Shown: positions 34,208 to 43,859 of the stretch, piece after piece
How positions within the stretch are numbered: position 1 is the stretch's first letter
Layout of the letters: each line of letters opens with the position of its first letter
NCBI GenBank assembly: GCA_013003715.1
Contig: JABDIN010000088.1
Location: 1 to 64,000 of the forward strand
Reading direction: 5' to 3'
DNA length: 64,000 nt
Origin: Desulfobacteraceae bacterium
GTDB taxonomy: Bacteria; Desulfobacterota; Desulfobacteria; Desulfobacterales; Desulfosarcinaceae
Position numbers and translations under genes: made by a program
Notes under the pieces: model-generated
What the model saw: only the letters and a program-made list of their open reading frames with translations
What the model was told of the DNA's origin: nothing
Databases searched by the model: none

Positions 34208-35488
34208 TTATTTTGCCGACTTCAGTCCTTCCGGCAGTTGAATTTTCCCTTCAGCCAGGGCCGGCGGAAAGACGATGGTACGGCTGCCGTCGGCATTCCA
34301 TTGAAACACCGCGGCCACGGCGCTGGTGGCGGGATCCATGTCGAAAATGGCCTGGTGGCCCTCATCGAATTTGATGTGCCCGATGATACCATTGCGTTCC
34401 GTTTTTTTCAGCTCGGCGACAATGGCGTCGGGTTCTATGCTGCCCGCGCGTTCAATGGCTTCAGCCAGGATATAGACGGCCTCATAGGAGGGGGCCGGAC
34501 CATGGCCGGCTTCCAGGGGTTTTCCCCACCGCGCATCGTAGGCTTTTTCAAAAGCCACTGAGAGGGGCATCTTGGCCGAAGATATGGCACTGCCCATCTC
34601 GAAATTGCAGTTGACCGCCCCGGCAATTTTTTGATCAAAGGTTTTCCAGGCGCCCGGACCGGCCAGGGGGGATATGAATCCGGCCAGAAGACTCGGCACT
34701 TTCATGGTATTCCATTGTTTGACCAGGGTACCGCTTTGGGGCATATCGAAAATCGGCAGGATCACCTGGGCTTTTTTGGCCCGGGCTTTCATCAATGCCG
34801 AAGAAAAATCACCGGTTCCCGTGGGAAAGGCTTCATGTTCCACGATTTCCCATCCCGCCTTGCTGAAATAGACATCGGTCAAGATTTTCGCGGTTGCCCG
34901 TGCCCAGGCCACATCCTGGTTGAGGATGTATACCCGTTTGAATCCGAACTCCTTGTTGATAAAGGACATGGTGCCCACCAGGTATTTCACCAGGTATTTG
35001 GCGTTCAGGCAGGTTCTGAAGATATACTTGTATTTTTCGGGGTTCTCCTTGATTTTTGCTTCGGATGCCGGGGACATGGCGATGGTGCCGATCATGGGCA
35101 CCTTGTATTTGGAGATGATATCCATACCGGCCATGAGGGCTTCGGATCGGAAAGGTCCAACCACCAGGGCGGCGGGTTTTTTGTCCAGGATTATTTTTTC
35201 CAGGCCCAGCAGCGCTTCGGGCACCGGCACGCCGGGTGCGGCATCCCGGATATCGAGAGATGCCACTGTGAATTGCCGCTTTTCGCCGTCAACCATGACA
35301 CCACCCTTGGCGTTGATCTCCTCCACCGCCATTTCCACCGATCGAAGGCATTCTTTCCCTTCCAGAAAACCGGTTGATGTGGGTACACCGATGACGATGG
35401 GTTCGGCACCAAAGCACGGAGAAACAAGAAACACGCCGGCCAGCAAAATGGCGGCTAATGTACCGAACAGCCTTTTCGGATCTTTCAT
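34208..35488 (-). CDS. periplasmic substrate-binding protein of the Liv-type transporter (copy 1)
   Basis: A 426-residue type-I periplasmic binding protein (Peripla_BP_6/LivK-like). Signal peptide about 1-27 (FGTLAAILLAGVFLVSPCFG), then IVIGVPTSTGFLEGKECLRS, VVGPFRSEALMAGM and YKYIFRT, with PAPSYEAVYILAEAI late. GGAGG is well placed before the ATG. It directly precedes livH, so it is the cognate receptor. A close paralogue (35894-37189) lies upstream. Type-I receptors of this operon class bind amino acids, amides or aromatic/short-chain carboxylates; the CoA ligase in the operon favours a carboxylic acid. Confidence 0.9.
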   Translation of the reverse strand: MKDPKRLFGTLAAILLAGVFLVSPCFGAEPIVIGVPTSTGFLEGKECLRSVEMAVEEINAKGGVMVDGEKRQFTVASLDIRDAAPGVPVPEALLGLEKIILDKKPAALVVGPFRSEALMAGMDIISKYKVPMIGTIAMSPASEAKIKENPEKYKYIFRTCLNAKYLVKYLVGTMSFINKEFGFKRVYILNQDVAWARATAKILTDVYFSKAGWEIVEHEAFPTGTGDFSSALMKARAKKAQVILPIFDMPQSGTLVKQWNTMKVPSLLAGFISPLAGPGAWKTFDQKIAGAVNCNFEMGSAISSAKMPLSVAFEKAYDARWGKPLEAGHGPAPSYEAVYILAEAIERAGSIEPDAIVAELKKTERNGIIGHIKFDEGHQAIFDMDPATSAVAAVFQWNADGSRTIVFPPALAEGKIQLPEGLKSAK

Positions 35489-35522
35489 GGGACCTCCTTA
35501 TATAGTTGAAATAACACAATTG

Positions 35523-35544
35523 TCACGTCTGAAAACGTGAACAC
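35523..35544. promoter_or_regulatory. inverted repeat and GTGAACAC half-site upstream of binding protein 1
   Basis: TCACGT (35523-35528) and ACGTGA (35535-35540) are 6-nt apart; the right arm continues as GTGAACAC (35537-35544), an octamer also present in the palindrome upstream of the second binding-protein gene. Possible operator. The rest of the 405-bp gap (35545-35893) shows no gene; the octamer link is the only pattern. Confidence 0.3.
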
Positions 35545-35893
35545 GAAAGCCGGATGGTCCGGCAATAACCGGATACATGACCTGCGTCTGTTGTTGCGGG
35601 GGTGAGCGCGAAGCAGGTTGTCGCTACACTCGGTCCTTGGAAGCAACAGGTATGCCGAAGATCGTCACATTAGTAACATATTGTTTATATTGATAATGCT
35701 GGCAATTTGAAATGTGAGGCAAAAGCGTAGTGTTTCGAATCGAAACAGGGCATATGGAGAAAGGGGTGCTTACAGGCAGGCTGTCGCAATGAAAATGCTT
35801 GAATTTACAGTGTGTTGCGTGATGTGTTACAAAACGATACATTGACTTGGTTCAGGCCGAATCACCACCCCATGTCGCCGGTCATGCCGTTCT

Positions 35894-37189
35894 TCACGGC
35901 CGGATAGCCTGGGGCAAATGGATGTCATCTTCCGCGATCGTCGGCGGGTAAACGATGGTGCGCCGCCCGTCCTTCGTCCATTGTACCAGGCAGGCCACCG
36001 CTTCCGTGGCCGGGTCATCGCCGAATATGACCTGATGCCCCTGATGGAATCGCAACCGGCCCATGACACCGTAACGATCCGTGCGTTCCAGAGCGGCTAC
36101 CAGCCGGTCGGCATCCAGGGAATCGGCGGATTCGATGGCCTCCGCCAGAATAAAGACCGCTTCATAGGCGGGCGCCGGGCCATGGCCGGCCTGGATTTGT
36201 TCCCCGAAACGGGTGGTGTACGCCCGGTGAAAATCGGCAGCCGGCGTATACTTTACCGACGGCATATTGCCGAGTTCGAAGACCACATTTAAAACGCCGT
36301 CCAGATCGCTGCCGAACCGCTCCCAGGCACCGGGACCCACCATGGGCGAGATAAATCCGCACAACAGGCTGGGCAGGTTCATCATTTTCCACTGGGTGAC
36401 CAGGTTGCCGCTATTAGGTGCATCAAAAATAGGCAGAATCACCTGGGCCCCCAGCGCGGCCGCCTCAGTCAGCCCGGCTGAATAATCAACGGTGTCCGAT
36501 GGATAATGTCGGGTACCTGAAATCTGCCATCCCTTGCGGTCAAAATACAATTTAATCATCAGCGAAGTGGTGCTGCGGGCCCAGGCCACATCCTGACTCA
36601 TGATATATACCCGGTCGAATCCATATGTTGTGTTTAAAAACCGCATGGATTCAATGAGGTAATCCGTCAGATAGGTGGTGTTCAACCCTGTTCTGAAAAC
36701 ATATTTGTATTTCGGATTTTTCATGACCTTTGCTTCCATGGCCGGTGTCATGGCTATGGTTTCGATCATGGGTACCCGAAACCGGGCCACAAGATCCATT
36801 GCCGGCAACAATACTTCGGAGCGAAACGGCCCCACAACAAGCGCATGAATCGATGCTGTTTCCAGAAATTCTTCCAGCCGTTGCAACGCGGATTGCACCG
36901 GAAGGTCAGGGGACGAATCCTTGAGATCCACGGTTTTCAAGTGGATCCTGCGATTGCCGGATGCCATTTTTACGCCTCCACGGCCGTTGATTTCCGCCAC
37001 GGCCATCCGCACCGCCAGGAGGCTTTCTTTTCCTTCGAGGGACGTCAGGGAAGTGGCGACGCCGATAATGATCGGGTTTTCAGCGGCCGTGATGGTGATT
37101 TGGCTTGTACTGAAGGCAATGCATAACAATACGAAGATCGATCGCTTCAGGCGGAAAATGGTTGCAACGGTGTTACCAGTGAAAATCAT
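35894..37189 (-). CDS. periplasmic substrate-binding protein, paralogue of copy 1
   Basis: A 431-residue LivK-like receptor with a signal peptide (about 12-35: FRLKRSIFVLLCIAFSTSQ). Along its length it repeats the motifs of copy 1: IIIGVATSLTSLEGKESL, VVGPFRSEVLLPAM, RVPMIETIAMTPAMEAKV, KYKYVFRTGLN, VAWARSTT and GPAPAYEAVFILAEAIESA. The same gene order and strand indicate a tandem duplication that has diverged. It begins a separate unit 405 bp upstream of copy 1 and is divergent from the sensor kinase, so it may feed the same transporter with a different substrate or act as a receptor for the kinase. Confidence 0.88.
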   Translation of the reverse strand: MIFTGNTVATIFRLKRSIFVLLCIAFSTSQITITAAENPIIIGVATSLTSLEGKESLLAVRMAVAEINGRGGVKMASGNRRIHLKTVDLKDSSPDLPVQSALQRLEEFLETASIHALVVGPFRSEVLLPAMDLVARFRVPMIETIAMTPAMEAKVMKNPKYKYVFRTGLNTTYLTDYLIESMRFLNTTYGFDRVYIMSQDVAWARSTTSLMIKLYFDRKGWQISGTRHYPSDTVDYSAGLTEAAALGAQVILPIFDAPNSGNLVTQWKMMNLPSLLCGFISPMVGPGAWERFGSDLDGVLNVVFELGNMPSVKYTPAADFHRAYTTRFGEQIQAGHGPAPAYEAVFILAEAIESADSLDADRLVAALERTDRYGVMGRLRFHQGHQVIFGDDPATEAVACLVQWTKDGRRTIVYPPTIAEDDIHLPQAIRP

Positions 37190-37232
37190 GGCCGATTATC
37201 TGTCCCTGGTGTTTTTCGATTGTTTGGTGGTT

Positions 37233-37267
37233 TGTGTTCACTTTTACCGGCGGATCAGGTGAACACA
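37233..37267. promoter_or_regulatory. inverted repeat TGTGTTCAC-N17-GTGAACACA between binding protein 2 and the kinase
   Basis: Nine-bp perfect arms at 37233-37241 and 37259-37267 with a 17-nt spacer, in the divergent promoter region. Half-site GTGAACAC recurs upstream of binding protein 1. Such spaced inverted repeats fit an activator upstream site, for instance of the NtrC-type regulator encoded just to the right. No sigma54 -24/-12 element was seen near by. Confidence 0.45.
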
Positions 37268-37342
37268 TGTATTTATTCCCGGCTAATCCTTCTGGCTGGA
37301 GTTGAAAGCGGATAATCTTCCAAAGAACAGCCGTAACTTATG

Positions 37343-37372
37343 TTGACAGGCGGATACCCCCTTCCTTATTAT
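37343..37372 (+). promoter_or_regulatory. candidate sigma70 promoter of the two-component operon
   Basis: TTGACA (37343-37348) and TATTAT (37367-37372) are 18 bp apart, about 70 bp before the kinase start. Confidence 0.5.
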
Positions 37373-37439
37373 CTCCGGATCAGCTGCACAACATAAATGT
37401 CGCCATGTCGTGGATTTGTTTATCCGGCTCTGAACACAT

Positions 37440-39293
37440 ATGAAAATCCGATTTTCCATATCATTGAAATTGCTGCTCCTGATCCTCCCCCTGGTTTGTC
37501 TACCCATCGGTATTGTCGGTTATTTCTCCTTCCATGCTGCAGTGGAACGGGTGGACCGGTTGGTTCGGCACGAACAGATGGTAACGGTCCGCATGACCGC
37601 CGACAAGATCCGGGATATTTTCACCAAATGCCGGATGGATCTTGAAACCATTTCCGGCCTGCCGGTGATGGAGGACTTTCACAATGCCCGCACCTTCAGG
37701 CTCCGGGCGGAAACCGAGTTCAATCATGAAAAAATAGTGAAGTTATTCCAGGAGTTTCTGAACCGGACCACCGCCTACTATCAAATCCGGTATATCGATC
37801 ATCATGGTGAGGAACTCGTTGTGGTGAACCGTCATGATATGGATGGAGAAAGGAAAAACATTGCCGGTAGCAGCCTTTTCCTATCGGCACGTAAACGTGG
37901 ACGAGACCGGGACCATTTTTCAGATATCCAGCCCATCGAAGGTCGGGACATCTATGTCATCCACCGGGCCAAAGCCGTTTTCAGCGCCTGGAATGAGTTT
38001 GCCGGCGTGCTGTGTATCGACCTCGATTACACTAAGATCATCCGGATCGTCGAAGAGATTCAAGTGGGCGAGAACGGGTATGCCTTTATGGTGGACAACC
38101 AGGGCCGTACAACGGCTCATCCGCGCTACGAACCATATGCTCACGATCTTGAAACACTTCCGGAACCCAGCCTGGCGAAACTGGTTCGCCAGATGATCAC
38201 CGGTGCCAGTGCATGGGAGATGTATTCTTTCGAGGGTGAGCAGAAGATGGCGGCATTTGCGCCGGTCCTTCCCCTGGGATGGTCCATTGCCGCCACCATT
38301 CCCACCACTGAACTCAAGGCGGAAGCCCGTGCCATACAGACACGGGTCATCCAGGTGGTGGTCATCACCCTTCTGTTCGCTGTCATCGGGGTAAGTTTGA
38401 TTTCCTACCTGCTGAGAAGGCCGGTACGCAACCTGGTAGCGGCGACACACCGAATTGCCGCAGGCGACTTGAGCAGACAGATTCCGGTGCAGACCTCCGA
38501 TGAGTTGGGGGATCTCACCCACTCGTTTAACCGGATGACCCAAAATCTTGCCACGGTGCAGGATGAGTTGATTCGATCCGAAAAACTCATCTCGCTTGGC
38601 CGGTTATCCGCTGGTGTTGCACATGAAATCAGGAATCCGCTCAATGCCATGAAGGGCGCTATTGTGCTCATGCAGCGCCGGCGGAAGGCGGATCCGCTGA
38701 TTCAGGAATATACGCATCTCGTGATGGAAGAGATCGACCGGTTAAACAATTTTGTGACCGATTTCCTGTATTTTGCACGGCAATCCAGGCCTAAGCCGGT
38801 GCCAACGGATGTCAATGCCTTAATACTAACCGCACAGAAACTGTTTGCTGAACAGGCCTCAAACAGGGATATCCGTTTCCATAACCATCTGGCTTCGAAT
38901 TTACCCAAAATCACCATCGATCCACACCAGATGGAGCAGGTGATCCTGAATTTGCTGGTCAACGCCATGGATGCTCTGCCGGATGGCGGAAACATCTCTT
39001 TTTCCACTTTTTATTTACGGTCGAAACCTGAAGACGATGGCTCGGGAAACATCAGAATTGAAATCCGGGATAACGGCATCGGCATTCCCAAGGCCAATTT
39101 GCAGGACATTTTCGATCCGTTTTTCAGCACCAAGGAATCCGGCACGGGCATCGGTCTGCCCTTGAGCCTGGGCATTGTGGATAATCACGGCGGCCGGTTG
39201 AATATCAAACCCAGAGAAAACAGGGGAACCAAAGTGATTCTTGAACTGCCGGTTCCCGGTGTAAAATCACATATTGATACTGAGGAGAATTAG
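37440..39293 (+). CDS. membrane sensor histidine kinase (dCACHE-HAMP-HisKA-HATPase)
   Basis: A 617-residue kinase. First helix at about 8-28, a periplasmic double-Cache domain about 30-285 (VGENGYAFMVDNQGRTTAHP is the typical second-lobe ligand loop), second helix about 298-322, HAMP about 325-375, HisKA with the phospho-acceptor in VAHEIRNPLNAMKG (His near 395), and HATPase with N box ILNLLVNAMDALPDGG, G1 IEIRDNGIGIP and G2 GTGIGLPLSLG. It is immediately followed by its sigma54-type response regulator (adjacent codons), and divergent from the binding-protein genes. The Cache domain probably senses the acid or amino acid that the Liv system imports. No strong Shine-Dalgarno before ATG 37440. 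Confidence 0.9.
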   Translation: MKIRFSISLKLLLLILPLVCLPIGIVGYFSFHAAVERVDRLVRHEQMVTVRMTADKIRDIFTKCRMDLETISGLPVMEDFHNARTFRLRAETEFNHEKIVKLFQEFLNRTTAYYQIRYIDHHGEELVVVNRHDMDGERKNIAGSSLFLSARKRGRDRDHFSDIQPIEGRDIYVIHRAKAVFSAWNEFAGVLCIDLDYTKIIRIVEEIQVGENGYAFMVDNQGRTTAHPRYEPYAHDLETLPEPSLAKLVRQMITGASAWEMYSFEGEQKMAAFAPVLPLGWSIAATIPTTELKAEARAIQTRVIQVVVITLLFAVIGVSLISYLLRRPVRNLVAATHRIAAGDLSRQIPVQTSDELGDLTHSFNRMTQNLATVQDELIRSEKLISLGRLSAGVAHEIRNPLNAMKGAIVLMQRRRKADPLIQEYTHLVMEEIDRLNNFVTDFLYFARQSRPKPVPTDVNALILTAQKLFAEQASNRDIRFHNHLASNLPKITIDPHQMEQVILNLLVNAMDALPDGGNISFSTFYLRSKPEDDGSGNIRIEIRDNGIGIPKANLQDIFDPFFSTKESGTGIGLPLSLGIVDNHGGRLNIKPRENRGTKVILELPVPGVKSHIDTEEN

Positions 39294-40691
39294 GTGGAGA
39301 GGAAAAAGATCCTGGTCGTGGAAGACCGGGAAAATACCCGAAAGGTGATCGCCGCCATTTTATCGGATGAAGGTTTTGACGTGCTTACCGCGCCTGATGG
39401 CCGGAAGGCACTCGGTATATTCTCCGTTCATTATGATATCACCGCCGTATTATCGGATTTGAAAATGCCCGGTATGAACGGTCTCGAATTGTTTCACCGG
39501 ATGAACGGCATCAGAAAACCACCGCCGTTCATCATCATGACCGCCTATGGCACTGTCAAGTCCGCCGTATCGGCGCTTAAGGAGGGCGTTGCCAATTATC
39601 TCATCAAACCCCTGGATTACGAGGAATTAACCATTGTGCTGGACAAAGCGATTCGGGAACATGATATGTCCTCCGAATTGTCCGCTCTCAAAAAACAATT
39701 GATCGGAGACAATATATTTCACGGGGTGATCGGCGCCGATCCTAAAATGCAGGTGATATTCCAGTTGGTGAGAACCGTAGGTCCCACCGATGCATCCGTG
39801 GTGATTTATGGTGAAACCGGTACCGGAAAAGAACTCCTGGCCAATGCCCTGCACCGGGAAAGCCCGCGCCGGCAAAGACCCATGGTTTGCATCAATTCCG
39901 CATCTTTATCCGAGCATCTGTTGGAGGCCGAGTTGTTCGGCTATCTAAAAGGCGCGTTCACCGGCGCCATCACTAACCGCAAAGGCCGGCTTGAAACGGC
40001 ACACCATAGTACCCTGTTCTTGGATGAAATCGGGCACATGAGCATGAATCTCCAGGCCAAGCTGCTCCGTTTTTTGGAGGAAAAGACGTTCGAGCCGGTG
40101 GGGGATACGGATTCCCGGAAGGTTGATGTGCGTGTGATCGCCGCCACCAATGTGGACTTACAGGAAGAGATCCGCAAGGAACGTTTTCTGGGGGATCTGT
40201 TATACCGCCTTGAAGTCGTGCCCATCCATGTCCCGCCGCTAAAGGAACGCCGGGGGGATGTCTGCCATCTGACCGATCATTTCATGAGACAGTTTTCCCT
40301 GCAATACGATAAGAAGTTGACCGGCGTATCATCCGGAGCCATGGACCTGCTCTCCGCTTATCCATGGCCGGGAAATGTGCGTGAACTGAAAAACACCATC
40401 CAACAGGTGGTGATTCTGTCCGGCAATTCAATCCTGGAGGTCGACGATCTCCCGGGTAAAATCAAAGCCGGAATCAGTCACGACTGCCCGGGGGAGATGA
40501 TGACATCCGGCTCGGCTGCAGGCGATATGGCCATCTCCCTGCGGGAGATGGAAATCGATCTGATTCAGGCGACACTCGAAAGATGCAACGGCAATAAAAG
40601 CCACGCCGCCCAGCAACTGGGTATTTCCCGAAAAACCCTCTATGAAAAAATCAACAGGTACCACATCCCGGTGGCGAAACCAGCACGATGA
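39294..40691 (+). CDS. NtrC-family sigma54-dependent response regulator
   Basis: A 465-residue regulator: receiver domain 4-120 with phospho-acceptor Asp55 (LSDLKMPG), sigma54 AAA+ domain about 145-380 with Walker A GETGTGKE (173-180), the sigma54-contact loop GAFTGA (220-225), Walker B STLFLDEIGHM and R-finger region, and a C-terminal Fis-type helix-turn-helix (GNKSHAAQQLGISRKTLYEKI, in part). It starts at a GTG immediately after the kinase stop. Predicted to activate sigma54 promoters when phosphorylated, most likely those of the divergent transport operon, although no clear -24/-12 element was found there. Confidence 0.92.
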   Translation: MERKKILVVEDRENTRKVIAAILSDEGFDVLTAPDGRKALGIFSVHYDITAVLSDLKMPGMNGLELFHRMNGIRKPPPFIIMTAYGTVKSAVSALKEGVANYLIKPLDYEELTIVLDKAIREHDMSSELSALKKQLIGDNIFHGVIGADPKMQVIFQLVRTVGPTDASVVIYGETGTGKELLANALHRESPRRQRPMVCINSASLSEHLLEAELFGYLKGAFTGAITNRKGRLETAHHSTLFLDEIGHMSMNLQAKLLRFLEEKTFEPVGDTDSRKVDVRVIAATNVDLQEEIRKERFLGDLLYRLEVVPIHVPPLKERRGDVCHLTDHFMRQFSLQYDKKLTGVSSGAMDLLSAYPWPGNVRELKNTIQQVVILSGNSILEVDDLPGKIKAGISHDCPGEMMTSGSAAGDMAISLREMEIDLIQATLERCNGNKSHAAQQLGISRKTLYEKINRYHIPVAKPAR

Positions 40692-40925
40692 TTGCATGTA
40701 GATTTGACATTACCTGGTCGGGCACTGTTCCAACCGCATCCTTTTTAAATACGTCAGCCCTGTCGCCGGGTATGGGTGTCTAAAAACCGATAATTCGTTT
40801 TCCGGCAGTCTTTCCGAGTGCCTATATGCAGATGAAATCCGGAAAAAATCCCGGGCGGAACCGGGGGATGTATCCATGTCCGAAAACGTCTTGTCATCAT
40901 GGAGGGGAACGGATATTCTCCGGGC

Positions 40926-42380
40926 ATGGACTTGAATCCCAAAATTTGTGACCGGGCGAGAAAAGCGCGGGATCCGCGTTTTGACGGATTGTTTTATACC
41001 GGTGTCAGGAGTACGGGCATTTATTGCCGGCCCGTTTGTCCGGCGCCGTCGCCGAAACCGGAAAACATTGTCTATTATCCGACGGCCGCAGCCGCGGCTG
41101 CGGCCGGGCTGCGGCCGTGCCTGCGATGCAGGCCGGAAGCATCACCGGGGACACCGCTGTGGAATGGGACATCCGCGACCATATCCCGGGCCATGGGATT
41201 GATCCAGCAAGGGGCCTTGAATCATCAAAGCGTGGATGAGCTGGCGTTGCGGTTAGGGATTGGCGCGCGGCACTTGCGCCGATTGTTCAAGCAGCACATC
41301 GGTGCCGCCCCGAAAACCATCGCCCAGACCCAGCGAGTGTTGTTTGCCAAAAAGCTCATCCATGAGACCCATCTGCCCTTGACACAGATTGCGTTTGCAT
41401 CCGGGTTCGGCAGCATCCGGCGGTTCAATGCCACGTTCCGGAAACTTTATGGCAAATCTCCCAGTGAATTCCGCCAGCGTTCCCCGCGGCTCGCCAATGA
41501 ATCACCACAATCCATCACCTGCAATTTGATGTTGCCGTACCGGCCGCCGTTTGATTGGCCCGGGATGCTCGTTTTTTTTCGCAGCCGTGCCATTCCCGGT
41601 GTTGAGTGTGTGGATAAGGACACCTATAGCAGAACCATAACCATCGGCGGTCTTCAGGGGTGGATTCGGGTTTCAAAACCCGCAACCGGATACGTGTTGA
41701 ACCTCGAGGTGACCATCAGCGACCCTTTATATCTGATGCAGGTGGTCTCCAGGGTCCGGCGTATCTTTGACCTGGATGCAAACCTGCCGGTAATCCATGA
41801 GGTGCTTGCCAAAGACCCAATGCTTGCAAAACTGCTTCGCCGACACCAGGGGCTTCGATTGCCCGGTACCTGGGATCCGTTTGAAGTTGCGGTCAGGGCC
41901 GTGGTGGGTCAACAGATATCGGTAAAAGCCGCCCGGACCGTGTTGGGCCGGATCGCGGCCATCGCCGGCATCCCGTTCGCAGAAGCAGGTCCGGAAGGAT
42001 TGACCCGTTGTTTTCCATCTGCCCGTGAACTTTTACGGATGGCGTTTAATGACCTGGGCATGCCCAAGACCCGGAAACGAACCCTGGAAACGCTTGCCGA
42101 TATCGTTGCCGCAAACCAAATAAAATTGGACGGCTCCCAGGAATTGCCGGCGGCCATCGCGGACATGGTTAAATTGCCCGGAATCGGGGAGTGGACCGCC
42201 CAATATATTGCCATGCGCGGTCTGGGAGAACCCGATGCTTTTCCGGCCGGAGACCTGGGAATCAGGAAGGCTTTGGCAGAAAACGGCGCGATGCCAACCG
42301 AAAAACAGGTCGTCCGGCGTGCCGAAAACTGGCGTCCCTGGCGGGCATATGGCGCCATTTATCTCTGGCATTCATTGTAG
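40926..42380 (+). CDS. Ada-AlkA fusion: methyl-phosphotriester sensor, AraC HTH and 3-methyladenine glycosylase
   Basis: A 484-residue multidomain repair protein. Residues 1-80 are the Ada zinc domain with Cys34, Cys38, Cys65 and Cys68 (IYCRPVCPAP and PCLRCRPE); one of these accepts methyl from DNA phosphotriesters. Residues about 90-195 are an AraC-type double helix-turn-helix; about 200-300 the AlkA N-terminal domain; about 305-480 the HhH-GPD glycosylase with hairpin LPGIGEWTAQYIAMR and catalytic Asp in PAGDLGIRKAL. Thus sensor, transcription factor and base-excision enzyme are one chain. ATG 40926 (MDLNPKICDRA) matches the usual start; an ATG 27 bp upstream is less likely. The ogt gene follows after 48 bp. 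The Ala run (AAAAAAAG) in the Ada domain is notable. Confidence 0.92.
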   Translation: MDLNPKICDRARKARDPRFDGLFYTGVRSTGIYCRPVCPAPSPKPENIVYYPTAAAAAAAGLRPCLRCRPEASPGTPLWNGTSATISRAMGLIQQGALNHQSVDELALRLGIGARHLRRLFKQHIGAAPKTIAQTQRVLFAKKLIHETHLPLTQIAFASGFGSIRRFNATFRKLYGKSPSEFRQRSPRLANESPQSITCNLMLPYRPPFDWPGMLVFFRSRAIPGVECVDKDTYSRTITIGGLQGWIRVSKPATGYVLNLEVTISDPLYLMQVVSRVRRIFDLDANLPVIHEVLAKDPMLAKLLRRHQGLRLPGTWDPFEVAVRAVVGQQISVKAARTVLGRIAAIAGIPFAEAGPEGLTRCFPSARELLRMAFNDLGMPKTRKRTLETLADIVAANQIKLDGSQELPAAIADMVKLPGIGEWTAQYIAMRGLGEPDAFPAGDLGIRKALAENGAMPTEKQVVRRAENWRPWRAYGAIYLWHSL

Positions 42381-42428
42381 CGGTTCGCCGGCGGAATGAC
42401 CGGATAACTTACCACAGGAGAAAACATT

Positions 42429-42938
42429 ATGTACTACGATATATTTGATACAAGCATCGCCGGCACTTTAACCCTGGCCGGTGACGAACAGGGACTGTGC
42501 TGGATCGGATTTCTCCGGGGAAAACATCCGGTGGTGATCGGTGGTGATTGGATAAAAAAGGCCTCGTTTTTTACAGATATCAGGCAACAACTCACGGCCT
42601 ACTTTGCCGGCGAACGCCAGGATTTTGATGTGAGACTGGCACCACGGGGAACGGTATTTCAGCTTAAGGTGTGGGAGAGCCTAAGGAAAATCCCCTATGG
42701 AGAACTGGTGTCCTATAAATCCATCGCCGAAGACATCGGCAGTCCAAAGGCGGTAAGGGCGGTGGGCGCGGCCAACGGGCGAAATCCCCTGCCCATTGTG
42801 GTGCCCTGCCATCGTGTTATCGGCAGCAACGGCCAGCTCACGGGATTCGGCGGCGGGCTGGATGTCAAACAGCGGTTGATAGATCTGGAGCGGAGGGTTG
42901 CCGGCAAGGCCGATCAGATCGATTTGCCGCTCCCGTAA
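42429..42938 (+). CDS. ogt: methylated-DNA-protein-cysteine methyltransferase (Ogt/AGT)
   Basis: A 169-residue suicide repair protein that removes methyl groups from O6-methylguanine and O4-methylthymine. The acceptor is Cys127 in PCHRV, with the preceding helix-turn-helix (GELVSYKSIAEDIGSPKAVRA, in part) and the arginine finger region intact. A CACAGGAG lies before the ATG. It follows the Ada-AlkA gene in the same orientation, forming an alkylation-repair operon that the Ada part may auto-induce. Confidence 0.93.
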   Translation: MYYDIFDTSIAGTLTLAGDEQGLCWIGFLRGKHPVVIGGDWIKKASFFTDIRQQLTAYFAGERQDFDVRLAPRGTVFQLKVWESLRKIPYGELVSYKSIAEDIGSPKAVRAVGAANGRNPLPIVVPCHRVIGSNGQLTGFGGGLDVKQRLIDLERRVAGKADQIDLPLP

Positions 42939-43171
42939 GTGCCGATAAACCCGGTATATCAGGGACATCCGACGGGGCTGCACCCTGCTCCGGCAGGCCG
43001 GCTCCCTTCCCCCCGGACCCTTCATCCAAATCCATCCTCCTTCGCCGTCCGGGCAAGTTTTTCATGCTTTTCTTGGTGTTGTGTGTGGGTTTTTGTGATA
43101 TCATGCCGAACATAGTTGTGATGTTGGACCAGAGTTACATTTAACCACAAGATAAAGAAACGGCATTATAA

Positions 43172-43795
43172 ATGAACCTTGGAATGATCCTACTGCAAAT
43201 TGTGGCGCTGTTCATGGCCTTGACTTTTCACGAATTCGCTCACGGCTGGATTGCCCGGAGATTGGGAGACCGCACCGCCGAGTCCCAGGGACGGCTGACC
43301 CTTAACCCAAAGGATCACATCGATCCGTTCGGCACCATTGTGCTGCCCGCCATGCTGATTCTCATGAAATCCCCGGTGGTGTTCGGCTGGGCGAAACCCG
43401 TTCCCATCAATCCCTTCAACTTCAAGAACCCCAGAAAGGGAATGATGTGGTCGGCCCTTGGCGGGCCGGTGATCAATTTGGTGCTGGCGGCGGTTTTCGC
43501 GTTATTGTTCAAGGTGCTGGTCATCGCCAATGTCTATGTTGAACCCGTTCTGATGTTTCTGGTGGTGGCGGTTCGGCTCAATGTGTTTCTCGCCATTTTC
43601 AATCTGATTCCCATCCCGCCCCTGGATGGCGGCCGGGTGCTGGTCGGTTTGCTTCCCCGGGAACAGGCCTATGCCTACAGCAAGATAGAGCCCTATGGAT
43701 TTATCATCATCATCGGCCTGATGTATTTTCATGTTCTCGACCGGTTCCTGTATTACCCGATTTCCATTGTTCTGCGGTTTTTAGGTATTTATTGA
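43172..43795 (+). CDS. site-2 protease family (M50) membrane metalloprotease
   Basis: A 207-residue intramembrane zinc protease with HExxH (H20, E21, H24 in TFHEFAHGWIARRLGD) in the first helix and the third ligand region NLIPIPPLDGGRVL (about 140-153). No PDZ domain is present. It belongs to the short SpoIVFB/YwhC-like group, common in bacteria and archaea. A single isolated gene in a 234-bp-spaced position after ogt; target unknown. Confidence 0.88.
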   Translation: MNLGMILLQIVALFMALTFHEFAHGWIARRLGDRTAESQGRLTLNPKDHIDPFGTIVLPAMLILMKSPVVFGWAKPVPINPFNFKNPRKGMMWSALGGPVINLVLAAVFALLFKVLVIANVYVEPVLMFLVVAVRLNVFLAIFNLIPIPPLDGGRVLVGLLPREQAYAYSKIEPYGFIIIIGLMYFHVLDRFLYYPISIVLRFLGIY

Positions 43796-43859
43796 GATAA
43801 ACGAGGGAGGCTGCACCGCCCGTGCCTTGCTTTTTCCCGATGAGAGCATCGCAAATCAT

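Noticed and set aside
35499-35526. GTGACA-N16-TATATA promoter-like sequence upstream of binding protein 1
   Set aside because: Its -10 lies so close to the start codon that the transcript would begin inside the Shine-Dalgarno sequence.
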